From Amyloporia xantha (Eukaryota; Basidiomycota; Agaricomycetes; Polyporales; Adustoporiaceae): 64,000 nt of DNA. Below are positions 11,064 through 23,100 of the stretch, one piece after another; position 1 is the stretch's first letter; each line of letters begins with the position of its first letter. The position numbers were made by a program, and so were the translations under genes. The stretch spans positions 124,001 through 188,000 of the forward strand of contig JAYKKR010000047.1 of assembly GCA_036971615.1 (NCBI GenBank), given 5' to 3'. The notes beneath the pieces are model-generated. The model ran no database searches. It was not told the origin of the DNA and was given only the letters and a program-made list of their open reading frames with translations.

Positions 11064-13815
11064 GTGACTGTATGGTGTGAGTCTGATCCTTGTGCTGGTT
11101 GTGCGCTTGGCAAGTCCCACAGACAACCGTTCCCACTCTCTTCTACTTGCACTTCTAAACCATTGGAACTTATTCACTCAGATCTCATCGAGATGCCATC
11201 TCTGTCTATTGATGGTTTGAAATATTGCGTCACATTTCTCGACGACTTCTCCTCATTTGGTGTCATGTATTACCTTAAGCAGAAATCTGATGCTCTCACC
11301 TGCTTTAAAAGTTATCGAGCATGGGGGGAAACTCAGCTTTCTACACAACTTAAGCGTTTCCGCTCTGACAGAGGAGGAGAATTTATGGGTGAAGAGTTCA
11401 CACAATATTTACATGAAAATGGTATTGAGCGCGAGGCGTCTATGCCACAAAGTCCACAGCAGAATGGACGTGCAGAACATTGGCAGCAAACTATTGTAGA
11501 AAAAGCAGAAGCTATGCATCATCATGCTGGTTTATCCACAGGCTTCTGAAACTTCACTTGCTGTTGAAACTGCCGTTCATATTTACAATCGTCAGCCATT
11601 CCGCAGAGCACACTGGCATACTCCCATTGAATTATGGAATGGTACTGTTCCAGATGTGTCATACTTTAGAGTCTTTGGATGCCTAGCCTATGTACATGTT
11701 CAGAAGGAGCAACGCCAGGATAAGCTCACGGCTCGAGCTAAACCTATGGTGTTTGTCGGCTATAAACCTGGATCAAAGGGGTATCAATTCTGGGATAAAG
11801 ATAGCCGCTCCATTGTTTTATCATGCAATGCAGTATTCAATGAGAGATCCTTTCCGAACAAAAGTGTGAATCCTATTCCCGCTGCCCAACAACCGCATGA
11901 GCCGCCCGTTCCTGTAGCTCCAGCACCACAGCCGGCCCTGCTGCTTGGTGATGATGATGCTAATAGGCCTGAACCGGATGCTGACTTGCCTCCACATCCG
12001 GGACCACCACCAGAACCGCCTAGAAACACATCTCCTCCGCCTCATCCACCTTCTCCAGATGAGCCTCCAGCTCCACAACCTCCTCCATTTGTACCTAGAC
12101 GCTCTACTTGGTCAACCGCTGGTAGACCTCCACCACGGCCTGACAATGCATATGGAGATCGTCACCCTGCAGCCATACAGCGTGACATTGATCAAGGAGG
12201 TGGTTTACCTGACGTCATGGAGAATCTCATCTCAGATCTTCCATCAGAGTTTATTCTCAACGCCGATCCTCAGTACGGACCTTTTCCACAATCTTATCAG
12301 GAAGCAATCTCTTGCCCTGATCGGACTCAGTGGGAGGCCGCTATGCAGGAAGAGATAGACTCTCAAATGGAGAATGGTACATGGGAGTTAGTCGACTTAC
12401 CTCCTGGACGTAAGGCAGTACCTTGTCGTTGGGTTTACACTATTAAACCTGGTGGTAGATACAAAGCTTGGCTTGTAGCCAAAGGCTTTAAACAGGTCAA
12501 AGGCATCGATTATGATGAAATATTCTCCCCTGTCACCTGTTTTGAATCTATAAGATTCCTACTCGCCCATGCTGCTCTTAATGATTGGGAGGTAGAGGCT
12601 ATGGATGTAAAGACAGCATTCTTATATGGCGAATTAGATGAGGAGATATATATAGAGCAACCAGAAGGCTTTAAAGTCCCTGGTCAGGAACACAAAGTCT
12701 GTCGTCTTTTGAAGGCTATTTATGGTCTTAAACAGGCTGGCAGACAGTGGAATAAAAAACTCCACAATGCATTGTTGGAATTAGGGTTCACACGTACATA
12801 TTCTGATGCGGGTATTTATGTGTATCGTCATCATGGGGGGGATTTAATACTTGTCGTATATGTTGACGATCTATTGCCAATTGGGTCTGATTGGCGTCAG
12901 ATTGCATGGCTCAAAGGTTGTCTTCAGAAGCGATTTAATGTTTGTGATCTTGGGCCTGTAGAATCTTTTCTAGGCATGCGGATTACTCGAGATAGATCAT
13001 CCAGAAATATTTGGCTTGATCAGTCTAAATACATTGAAGAGACACTCGAGCGATTCCAAATGCTAGATGCAGCACCCACACGAACTCCCCTTCCATTTGG
13101 CGTACACCTTGTCAAAGCAGATCCTTCATATGAAGTTGATGCCGCCCTTCGTTCAAAGTACCAACAGCTCATTGGTTCACTTTTGTGGATCGCCTTAGGC
13201 ACTCATCCAGATATAGCCTATGCAGTTAATCGCCTTTCCCAATATTCTGCTAAGCCTACAATGCAACATTATAAAGCCACACAATATATTCTTCGCTATT
13301 TGAACGGTTCACATTCACTTCGGCTTTGCTACAAAGGCAGCGGATTATCTGGACTCATAGGTTATTCTGATTCTGATTGGGCTGAGAACAAGGATGATAG
13401 GCATTCAACTAGTGGCTTTGTCTTCTTTATGGCAGATGCTGCTATTTCATGGGTCTCGCGGCGACAAAAGACTGTCGCTCTGTCTTCCACAGAAGCAGAG
13501 TACATGGTGTTGTCCGACTCTTGTTGACAATTAGCCTGGCTTCGGACTCTTCAGTCTGAGATTGGTTTTAAGCCGCAAAATGCCACACCTTTATGCATTG
13601 ATAATAATGGGAGCATTTTTCTTGCGGTTAATCCAGCTCATGACAGAAGAACCAAGCACATTGATATTTGGTACCACTTTTGCAGAGAGTTCATTGAAAA
13701 CGGTCATGTCGATCTTTTCTTTGTACCTACTGCTGAGCAAAGGGCCGATATCCTTACTAAGAATTTATCTTTCTCTATTCATGAGAAATTTGTACATAGT
13801 CTTGGACTCGAGTAG
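11064..13815 (+). pseudogene. Ty1/Copia pol (integrase, reverse transcriptase, RNase H), broken
   Basis: The first frame (11064-11549) has the GAG-pre-integrase CxxC..GK region and an integrase core (IHSDL, FRSDRGGEF, PQQNGRAEH). A frameshift near 11540 moves coding to the frame that runs to 13815. That frame has the integrase tail, a Pro-rich linker (~11880-12110), RVT_2 reverse transcriptase with YVDDLL, and RNase H (SDSDWAENKDDR, SSTEAEY). An in-frame TGA at 13525-13527 is probably a C-to-T change of an Arg codon, and the frame continues to TAG at 13813. Gag, protease and the 5' LTR are absent. The element cannot be autonomous as it stands. Confidence 0.9.
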
Positions 13816-13841
13816 TTAGCGACTATCTAGTTGAGTGGGAG

Positions 13842-14145
13842 TGTTGAACGATCAGTTTCCAACTATAGTAGTTGCACTTCCATACTTGGTAGTCAGTACT
13901 TACTCATTTCTATGATGTTCTATGACGTTCCATAGTATGTTCTTGTCTTACTTCATAGGCTCCACTTTCTTACTAAGAAATCTCCACTATGATTTCATTA
14001 CGACTTCATATCTTACTAAGATATTCTATAGGTTTCTAGATACGATTACTAAGGAGCCTTTCATGCATGTATATAAGCCGGGCCTTACAGCCCACTAGAA
14101 TACAAGACGGATTAGTCTCCTCTCCTCTATAGTCTGCGCTCAACA
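13842..14145 (+). repeat. 3' LTR of the Copia element (304 bp)
   Basis: It begins TGTTGAACG after a purine-rich tract (GAGTGGGAG) and ends GCTCAACA, giving the usual TG..CA ends with short inverted TGTTGA/TCAACA. No second LTR is present in the window. It is followed immediately by the right half of a CATCAGG element, the likely insertion target. Confidence 0.85.
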
Positions 14146-15200
14146 AATGTTTGGCTTATGTTTGGCCCATGTTTGACACGTCACAAAGCAGTGCGCATTC
14201 TCTCCTTATACCATCACCATTGTCTAAGTTAGCTCCTGCCTCTCCTCTGTGTACATCTCTAACTTGTGCCTATACTTTCTACACTCTGATATACTCTTAT
14301 TGAGACTACAGCTGGCCCTTCTGTCTGTTCTCTGGTGTCTCTATGTGACTTCTGTTGTTCCTTTTGAATGCTGGTGAGTTCACTGTCTCCAACAGGCTTG
14401 GCTTATACTTGGTGGACAATGGTTTATCTGGAGGCTTGTGAGACATGATTTATGTGAGTCTGTAGATCACCTGCAAATTCTGTTCTCTCTGTCAGATAAC
14501 CTCCACTGCTACAGTTGTAAACCTAGTCTCTAATCTGTTCTACCATTGTTATCAAAGTCGGAGTGTATTGTCTTGCTGGGTATACTAATGACATGTCATC
14601 CTAGACTGTATTTAGACCTCCAGCACTGTCTGAGAATTTAAGGTGAGTTCATGCCACATCACACATACTGTCATCTTTTCATAAATTGGACAGTATCTAG
14701 ACTTCTGCTCTTCATTCCAGATATGTACTAGGAGTCATGAACTTTTATGGTATGTTTTTGCAGATGCAGAAATAATGTATGAACTGACAGAAGTCTTCAT
14801 AGTTATTCTAATCTCCTTCAGTTTTATAGACTGTATATATGATATGGTTACAGTGAGTACTTGCATACTATTTGACAGACATCAACTTACTATCCCTATT
14901 GATAGTTGCCTTCTGTAGTATTAGAATAATATACATTTGTTTTGATTTATAAATATATCTCATTTATTATGAAATAATCTGAGTGATTCTGTGTAATTCT
15001 GAGACAATCTAAGAGCAATACATATATCTTTGAGTGTGCTTTCAGTCTGAGATGCTCTCAGAGATTTGACCTAGAAGGAGTTTGTCTGAGGGCTACCTGG
15101 GACACTCTGAGCACTCTGAGCACTCTGAGTGCTCTGAGTGCTCTAGGATGCTCTAGGACAGTCCTAGAGTGTCCTAGTACCAAATATGTTTTTCCTGATG
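14146..15200 (+). mobile_element. CATCAGG element, right half (third copy)
   Basis: Nearly identical to 1708-2769 of copy A, ending in the same 14-bp terminal repeat at 15187-15200. The left half is missing where the Copia LTR joins it. A Copia insertion followed by loss of the Copia 5' side would explain this. Confidence 0.9.
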
Positions 15201-15240
15201 AAGGCCACTAAGCTCAGTCACAACAGAGTCTTCAAAGGAC

Positions 15241-15327
15241 ATGTGGTCCACCAACTACAACGTGCTCATCGTGGGCACCGGCATCGCAGGTTCCGCCCAT
15301 GCTCACGCTTTTTCATCTCTCGAGTGA
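15241..15327 (+). pseudogene. First exon piece of an FAD/NAD-binding enzyme
   Basis: ATG at 15241 opens a 28-codon frame reading YNVLIVGTGIAGSAHAHAF before a stop. The GxGxxG dinucleotide-binding fingerprint after a short hydrophobic beta strand is typical of the start of flavin mono-oxygenases and squalene-epoxidase-like enzymes. Nothing of the rest of the enzyme follows. It abuts the element end at 15200, another case of a gene scrap next to a CATCAGG element. Confidence 0.6.
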
Positions 15328-15539
15328 CCAAAGCTGCTTCGGATACTATACTTTCTCGAGTGCTCAATTGAGTGTCCAGTGACTGGCTGTGTCCTTGGTG
15401 TGTGAAGGACAATGTATTGGATAATATGAGTACATTTTTGTCAATAATTGGACCAGTTTATAGGCATACAAAACTGTCTGGTAATATAACAGATTATTAA
15501 AGCAATCTATAGCCAGCCAAAGTGATCTCTGAGTGCACA

Positions 15540-15669
15540 CTATGGTTAGAAACATCCCAGAGTATACCAGAGCAACTCAGAGACTCCAAAGCCACCCAGG
15601 ACAGTCTGAGAGGCTCTGATTAAGTTGCAAAGTCTCAGAGTATCTTGAAAAAGAAGTGTTTTTCCCAAT
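15540..15669 (-). mobile_element. Worn terminus of another CATCAGG-type element
   Basis: CTCAGAG/CTCTGAG words and the end GAAGTGTTTTTCCC resemble the right end of copy B (AAAAAGTGTTTTTCCTGATG), with the last bases changed. The other end is not found. The satellite starts 3 bp later. Confidence 0.5.
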
Positions 15670-15671
15670 CT

Positions 15672-18604
15672 GGCTGCCAGTGTCCAGAAATTGCACACAC
15701 CTCATTTGACAGTATTCAGGCTGCTGTACAAGCTGTGGCACTGCGTGGTGCCATGATCTCAGACACTGCTTTGCGCAGGGTGCATCCTATGAGAGTGAAA
15801 CACAATCAGGCTGTGCAAGACACAGCATTGGCTGCCAGTGTCCAGAAATTGCACACACCTCATTTGACAGTATTCAGGCTGCTGTACAAGCTGTGGCACT
15901 GTGTGGTGCCATGATCTCAGACACTGCTTTGCGCAGGGTGCATCCTATGAGAGTGAAACACAATCAGGTTGTGCAAGACACAGCATTGGCTGCCAGTGTC
16001 CAGAAATTGCACACACCTCATTTGACAGTATTCAGGCTGCTGTACAAGCTGTGGCACTGCGTGGTGCCATGATCTCAGATACTGCTTTGCGCAGGGTGCA
16101 TCCTATGAGAGTGAAACACAATCAGGCTGTGCAAGACACAGCATTGGCTGCCAGTGTCCAGAAATTGCACACACCTCATCTTATGGCATTCAGGCTGCTG
16201 TACAAGCTGTGGCACTGCGTGGTGCCATGATCTCAGACACTGCTTTGCGCAGGGTGCATCCTATGAGAGTGAAACACAATCAGGCTGTGCAAGACACAGC
16301 ACTGGCTGCCAGTGTCCAGAAATTGCACACACCTCATCTTATGGCATTCAGGCTGCTGTACAAGCTGTGGCAATGTGTGGTGCCATGATCTCAGACACTG
16401 CTTTGCGCAGGGTGCATCCTATGAGAGTGAAACACAATCAGGCTGTGCAAGACACAGCACTGGCTGCCAGTGTCCAGAAATTGCACACACCTCATCTTAT
16501 GGCATTCAGGCTGCTGTACAAGCTGTGGCACTGCGTGGTGCCATGATCTCAGATACTGCTTTGCGCAGGGTGCATCCTATGAGAGTGAAACACAATCAGG
16601 CTGTGCAAGACACAGCATTGGCTGCCAGTGTCCAGAAATTGCACACACCTCATTTGACAGTATTCAGGCTGCTGTACAAGCTGTGGCAATGTGTGGTGCC
16701 ATGATCTCAGACACTGCTTTGCGCAGGGTGCATCCTATGAGAGTGAAACACAATCAGGTTGTGCAAGACACAGCACTGGCTGCCAGTGTCCAGAAATTGC
16801 ACACACCTCATCTTATGGCATTCAGGCTGCTGTACAAGCTGTGGCACTGCGTGGTGCCATGATCTCAGATACTGCTTTGCGCAGGGTGCATCCTATGAGA
16901 GTGAAACACAATCAGGCTGTGCAAGACACAGCACTGGCTGCCAGTGTCCAGAAATTGCACACACCTCATCTTATGGCATTCAGGCTGCTGTACAAGCTGT
17001 GGCAATGTGTGGTGCCATGATCTCAGACACTGCTTTGCGCAGGGTGCATCCTATGAGAGTGAAACACAATCAGGTTGTGCAAGACACAGCACTGGCTGCC
17101 AGTGTCCAGAAATTGCACACACCTCATCTTATGGCATTCAGGCTGCTGTACAAGCTGTGGCACTGCGTGGTGCCATGATCTCAGATACTGCTTTGCGCAG
17201 GGTGCATCCTATGAGAGTGAAACACAATCAGGCTGTGCAAGACACAGCACTGGCTGCCAGTGTCCAGAAATTGCACACACCTCATCTTATGGCATTCAGG
17301 CTGCTGTACAAGCTGTGGCACTGCGTGGTGCCATGATCTCAGATACTGCTTTGCGCAGGGTGCATCCTATGAGAGTGAAACACAATCAGGCTGTGCAAGA
17401 CACAGCACTGGCTGCCAGTGTCCAGAAATTGCACACACCTCATCTTATGGCATTCAGGCTGCTGTACAAGCTGTGGCACTGCGTGGTGCCATGATCTCAG
17501 ATACTGCTTTGCGCAGGGTGCATCCTATGAGAGTGAAACACAATCAGGCTGTGCAAGACACAGCACTGGCTGCCAGTGTCCAGAAATTGCACACACCTCA
17601 TCTTATGGCATTCAGGCTGCTGTACAAGCTGTGGCACTGCGTGGTGCCATGATCTCAGACACTGCTTTGCGCAGGGTGCATCCTATGAGAGTGAAACACA
17701 ATCAGGCTGTGCAAGACACAGCACTCGCTGCCAGTGTCCAGAAATTGCACACACCTCATCTTATGGCATTCAGGCTGCTGTACAAGCTGTGGCAATGTGT
17801 GGTGCCATGATCTCAGACACTGCTTTGCGCAGGGTGCATCCTATGAGAGTGAAACACAATCAGGCTGTGCAAGACACAGCACTGGCTGCCAGTGTCCAGA
17901 AATTGCACACACCTCATCTTATGGCATTCAGGCTGCTGTACAAGCTGTGGCACTGCGTGGTGCCATGATCTCAGATACTGCTTTGCGCAGGGTGCATCCT
18001 ATGAGAGTGAAACACAATCAGGCTGTGCAAGACACAGCATTGGCTGCCAGTGTCCAGAAATTGCACACACCTCATTTGACAGTATTCAGGCTGCTGTACA
18101 AGCTGTGGCAATGTGTGGTGCCATGATCTCAGATACTGCTTTGCGCAGGGTGCATCCTATGAGAGTGAAACACAATCAGGTTGTGCAAGACACAGCATTG
18201 GCTGCCAGTGTCCAGAAATTGCACACACCTCATTTGACAGTATTCAGGCTGCTGTACAAGCTGTGGCACTGCGTGGTGCCATGATCTCAGATACTGCTTT
18301 GCGCAGGGTGCATCCTATGAGAGTGAAACACAATCAGGTTGTGCAAGACACAGCATTGGCTGCCAGTGTCCAGAAATTGCACACACCTCATTTGACAGTA
18401 TTCAGGCTGCTGTACAAGCTGTGGCACTGCGTGGTGCCATGATCTCAGATACTGCTTTGCGCAGGGTGCATCCTATGAGAGTGAAACACAATCAGGCTGT
18501 GCAAGACACAGCATTGGCTGCCAGTGTCCAGAAATTGCACACACCTCATTTGACAGTATTCAGGCTGCTGTACAAGCTGTGGCAATGTGTGGTGCCATGA
18601 TCTC
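15672..18604. repeat. 158-bp satellite, 18 full units plus a partial unit
   Basis: The start word GGCTGCCAGTG recurs exactly every 158 bp from 15672 to 18516, and the last unit breaks off near 18604. Units differ by few substitutions, with two main variants at one site (CATTTGACAGTATTC versus CATCTTATGGCATTC) in interspersed blocks. No length change was found. As 158 is not a multiple of three, each frame hits a stop (VVP then TGA) about every 130 codons, so the ORFs here are artefacts. Confidence 0.97.
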
Positions 18605-18952
18605 CAATTAGGTTGTACTTTCATCTCTTTCTTATCCTTATAGACTGTGTATTATTTCAAGCAGTCTTCCTGGTCATGCCACATCTCCTGCTTCTGTTTA
18701 GAGCTTCATTGTATGTCATTGCACCATTCTTGATTGTTCCCATGTCGTTTGTCATCTTTCTGACCACTGGCAGAGCCTGTCTGGATTTGGGGGGGGCATA
18801 TATCTCGTATATAACTAGGGTGGAGGTCGAGGATGAAGACGAGGACGATGCGGCAGAAGAGGATGATGACATGCTTGAAGTGTAGACAGAAGTCGGACTA
18901 GGTGACCTGAGTCAGGAAATAAAATATGGGGATGTTTTGAAAATTTGTTTTC
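18605..18952 (+). other. Possible exon with acidic C-terminus
   Basis: After an AG at 18776 an open stretch ends in a run of Asp/Glu (VEVEDEDEDDAAEEDDDMLEV) and a stop at 18885. It may be the last exon of a displaced gene; acidic ends like this also occur in fungal transposase genes. Upstream is intron-like pyrimidine-rich DNA, then the satellite. No family assigned. Confidence 0.25.
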
Positions 18953-18983
18953 ATGAATTCATCATTAAGATTCAACCAGATTT

Positions 18984-19795
18984 GGCCGTCCTGGACGGCC
19001 ACTCCGCATTGGCATTCAGAAACCCCCTGCCAGCGCATGTCTGGTGCCCGGAATCAGGAGCCGTGGAGCACATGGCCGTCCAGGACGGCGATGCGGGCTG
19101 ATGCGTGTACTCGCCCATGGAGGGCTTTCAGACAGCTGATGTTATTGACGATGTCCAAGTGACTCCACGTCGCGGCATTGCGACTGTATCTGACGATTGG
19201 CATGGTCTTCATATCCCGGTACATGCTCGAGATATGCATGTATTATTATACAACATGCAGGAGGACGAGCTGCAACAATGTGCGCGCCAGACGAAGTAAG
19301 TAATGCAATGGGATAGAGGGTATATATAAATGGTCCTGATGAGGCCGGGTTAAAGCTATGCATGTATTATTATTATACAACATGCAGGAGGACGAGCTGC
19401 AACAATGTGCGCGCCAGACGAAGTAAGTAATGCAATGGGATAGAGGGTATATATAAATGGTCCTGATGAGGCCGGGTTAAAGCTATGCATGTATTATTAT
19501 TATACAACATGCAGGAGGACGGGATGCAAAGGGATGTGAGGCCGAAGCAATGCAGGAGAAGATGAGGGATATGCAGCATGAGAATGGAAATGCCCACGGA
19601 CGGCCGTCCTGGACTGCCACCCCGTGTCGTACGTTTAATGCAACGTGAGCAACGCGGGCGACGCCATGCGGCCGTGACGGGCGTCCTGGACGGCCGCCTT
19701 CTCTAGGTACTGGCACCACAGGCCAGTGAGCTCATGAGTGCACGCGCGCACCACGCTGAATCTCCCGATACGCACAGTGGCCGTCCAGGACGTCC
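18984..19795. repeat. Five copies of the 17-bp GGCCGTCC(A/T)GGACGGCC motif
   Basis: Copies at 18984-19000 (perfect), 19074-19089, 19602-19618, 19679-19695 and 19779-19795. Each has 8-base arms around a central A or T. Changes are mostly C-to-A or G-to-T at the third base of an arm, which turns GGCC into GGAC. Flanks are mostly unlike each other. Confidence 0.85.
19233..19525. repeat. Tandem repeat of a ~125-bp unit with a TATA-like run
   Basis: Units start with TATGCATG at 19233, 19357 and 19484, the last incomplete. Each holds ACGAAGTAAGTAATGCAATG and GGGTATATATAAATGG. A fourth, diverged relative lies at 27484-27590, and the adjoining AGCAATGCAG..ATGCAGCATG block (19543-19593) also reappears at 27428-27470. 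This is a dispersed family, not only a local duplication. Confidence 0.85.
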
Positions 19796-19799
19796 ATCC

Positions 19800-20147
19800 T
19801 AGTATGCCGTGCACCCCAGGGCAAAGGTATAGCTTAGAAATCAGGATCACGACAGAAAATGTGAGGATGCAGGATCTGATGATGCTCGGACTGGAATGCC
19901 ATGAGCATGGATAGTGTAAGAGGATGTTCATGAAGCTCACTCCACTTATTAAATAAACTACAAATTTCATCAAGTCAAGCATTCATTAAATTCAGCACAT
20001 CAAGACGTTAAAACCATTACAAAATCATCATGATAGTCATTACAAAATCATTAGTCATTAGTCGTTATAAATCATTAGTTCATGATGCGTAAAACATGCA
20101 ATCCGGCGTATGCGTAGAGAAGGATAGAGGAGAAACACTGAGCAAAC
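19800..20147. other. AT-rich spacer downstream of the SNF2 gene
   Basis: AT-rich with repeated CATTAGTCATTA/ACAAAATCATTA words around 20020-20080. No gene is seen; it probably includes the 3' untranslated region of the minus-strand SNF2-type gene. Confidence 0.4.
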
Positions 20148-23100
20148 TTAACGTTTACCCCCCTTCGGCTTGGCGGGCTGTGCGCCGTATCGTTCGGGCT
20201 TCTTCCGAGGCCTCGACGCGCTCAAATCGCTCGCAGCGGGCAAGTTGGACGTACCAGGCTGAATGGAAGCACTCGCGGCGACCTTGTCCTTGCGAATCTT
20301 CCTCGGCTTACCAGGCGATGTGGAGGCCTGGCGCTTCGAACCTCTCATCGACGCGAGGGGTTTGTCGTCTGAGTGTGATGGTGAGATAGTGGGACCAGAT
20401 GAATTGGCGAAATGCTACACAAGAAACTACACTTACCCGAACTTGTGTCCATCTCGTCGTCACTACTGGGCCGTAGTGACGACAAGCTGCTACTGCCCTC
20501 GAAGCCGGGAGGGCTCGCATTCCGCATGTCGGTATCCTCCGGGACGTAATCCTCTTCATGGGGGTCAAACAAGTTGACAGGAGGGGTGTGTGTCCAAGGT
20601 GCAGGGGGTTGCAATCCCTCCTCCTCGCCGGGGCCAGAACCATTGTCTCCGCTCGAAAGGACAGAGTTGAGCTGGCGATTGAATTGTGCCATGTCCCACG
20701 GAAGACTAGGAATGTCAGTAGTCGAGGGGGGAGTGCTTGGCGTGGAATGCCCGCCGCTGGGAGCCGGTAAGGGGGGCATGAGATGCCCGCCGCTGGGAGC
20801 CGGTGAGGGACGCATGGGATGCCCGCCGCTGGGAGCCGGTGAGGGGGCTGTGGGCAATATGTCATCCACGCCGCTGGGGCCCACGGGGGGAAGACGCTCG
20901 AGGTCCTCGTCATCGCTGGATTGCACCATTGATTTGCTCTTGGGCGCTTGCTTCCTCCTAGGTTTTGGGCGCTGTAGCAGATCCTCCTCGCTGCTCGACT
21001 CAATCGGAGGCTGCGGGCCCACGGGGGGAAGACGCTCGAGGTCCTCGTCGTCGCTGGATTGCACCACTGATTTGCTCTTGGGCGCTTGCTTCCTCCTAGG
21101 TTTTGGGCGCTGTGGCAGATCCTCCTCGCTGCTCGACTCAATCGGAGGCTGCGGGGCTTTGCCTTTGCCCTTGGCGCCGCCACCACTAGTCGAAGGGTTA
21201 GTCGAAGGGTTCAGCGTCGATTGCGATACCTCGCCCGCAGCCTTCTTAGCCGCATACTCGTTCGCCTTCTTGACCGCGTTCAGCGCCTGCTTCTCCTTCC
21301 GCGTGGCGGCATTTGCTTTTTGAGCCTTTGACTTCTCAGCCTCCGGCTCCGCTGGGGTCGCTGTGGCTGGGGTCGTTGTAGCTTTGCGTTTGCGCGGCTT
21401 CTTGGTCTTCTTGGAAGCCTCCGGGGCTTGAGTCTCCTGGACCGCTTCGTCATCGTCGCTATCGTTGTCGGCTTCGGGCTGAAAAGCATTGCCTGTACAT
21501 GATTTATTGATTAAAGCAATCAGTCAGTTTGGCGTTTTGAAGATGGAGGCGTGACGCACGCATTTTCTGGCTGGCGCCAACGAACGCCTCGTGCATCGTA
21601 GCCTTATCGAATGATATGTTGTTTAGGAACACATCCGGCGTGTTCTGCGCGATGAACCTGTAGACATGAACGCGCTTGTCCTGGGGATAGCGCCACAGTC
21701 TGCCAATCAGTTGTGCATCCTCCTGCGCCGACCAGAGAGTATCCTGTACAGGCAATTAAGTTGTCAAAGTACTCCGGATTGAAAATAAGCTAATCACCAT
21801 CATCACGAGAATGTTGGCCCGAGCGAGATTCAGCCCGACCATACCGACACCAGAGAGAAGCATTACTCGACAACCATCTTGCTTCTTGAAGTCCTCTATA
21901 GCGGCCATTCGCTTGCCCATCGGCACGGTGCCGTTGACCGTTTCGTACTTGATGTGCTTCAGGATCAAGAACTGTGAAATAATGAGCATGGCTTAACTCG
22001 GCAAAAGAGCTCAAAAGTGAACTCGTACTTTCGTGATGATATCCAAGTTCGACGGAAAAGCGATGAAGACGATGATCTTGTCGCAGGGAGCGCCGGGCTT
22101 GCGTTCATCGGGCTGCTCCGAGCTTGGCACCAGCACGTTGGAATTGGGCTCCTGGACTTTCAAGGGGGGGCGGGCATCCTTCTCGAGATGATATGTCAAG
22201 ACGGTGATCAACATCCTGATCTTCGTCGAGATTGTGCCCTCAATATCCTCCTCTGTCTCGGGCTTGATATATAAGGGGGAACGACCTTCAGGGTCCTCAA
22301 CGCAGCCCCAGTGAGTGAGAGCGCGTCGCAGTGCAAGGTAGAAATTCTACACAATTAGTGTTAGCAAGCACTCGAACAGATGCATGTCAGTGGAAACGGA
22401 CGTCCTGGACGGCCATTGGGGGCATGCCCCTGAAAAGGCCTCCACGGCACGGCGCGAGAGTGGGATGCGGACGTCCCGGACGACCGCCGCTGGTGCTGCG
22501 AGGGAAGTTGCTTCGCAGCGGGGCCCACCCAAGCACGGACGTCCAGGATTGCCACTCGTCAGCCACGCACGCCACATCCGCGCTTAGCTGGAATTTGGTG
22601 ACCACCCCAGCACGGACGTCCAGGACTGCCACTCCTCAGCCACGCCACGTTCGCACTTGAATGGAATTTGGTGGGTGTACGCCAGTGGCCGTCCAGGACG
22701 TCCACTCTCCATTAACAGACATGCGTGCGTACTCACCTTGCCATATTGTTGCACATTGCCGCCGTTCTCCTCTGCCTCCCCAGCAATTCTATCCAGATGT
22801 TCCACCTCTTCCGGTGTCAAAGTCAGCAACAGGTTGTGCTCGTGGTATGGCTCGAGCCCGGAAATGGGTTTGCCCTCGTTGTCGGTGGACTGGACATTAC
22901 GCCGGATAATGGCGGGGGCGAACTTGTCGCGCAGGTCCGCCATTACCTTCCTCACCGCTTGCGTATGCTCGCTCTTCTCGATCGCCCGCGATGACTTGCC
23001 GTGTGCCAGCTTCTGCAGCGCTTCTCGATTGTCCTTGGCCTCCGCCTTGTCTCTTCGGCGTGCTGACGCCAAGTTTGCCTCGATCCCCTTCACGTCCTTA

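Noticed and set aside
15645..18442. About 15 overlapping 90-139-codon ORFs in the satellite
   Set aside because: They are the same 158-bp unit read in rotating frames. The period is not a multiple of three, and each ends at the same repeated TGA.
15672..18604. Satellite considered as a CRISPR-like array
   Set aside because: There are no unique spacers; whole units repeat head to tail, and the organism is eukaryotic.
20308..21323. Long ORFs on both strands over the SNF2-type tail (292 and 249 codons)
   Set aside because: They are other-frame shadows of exon 11, which is repetitive and GC-rich; the spliced minus frame explains the region.
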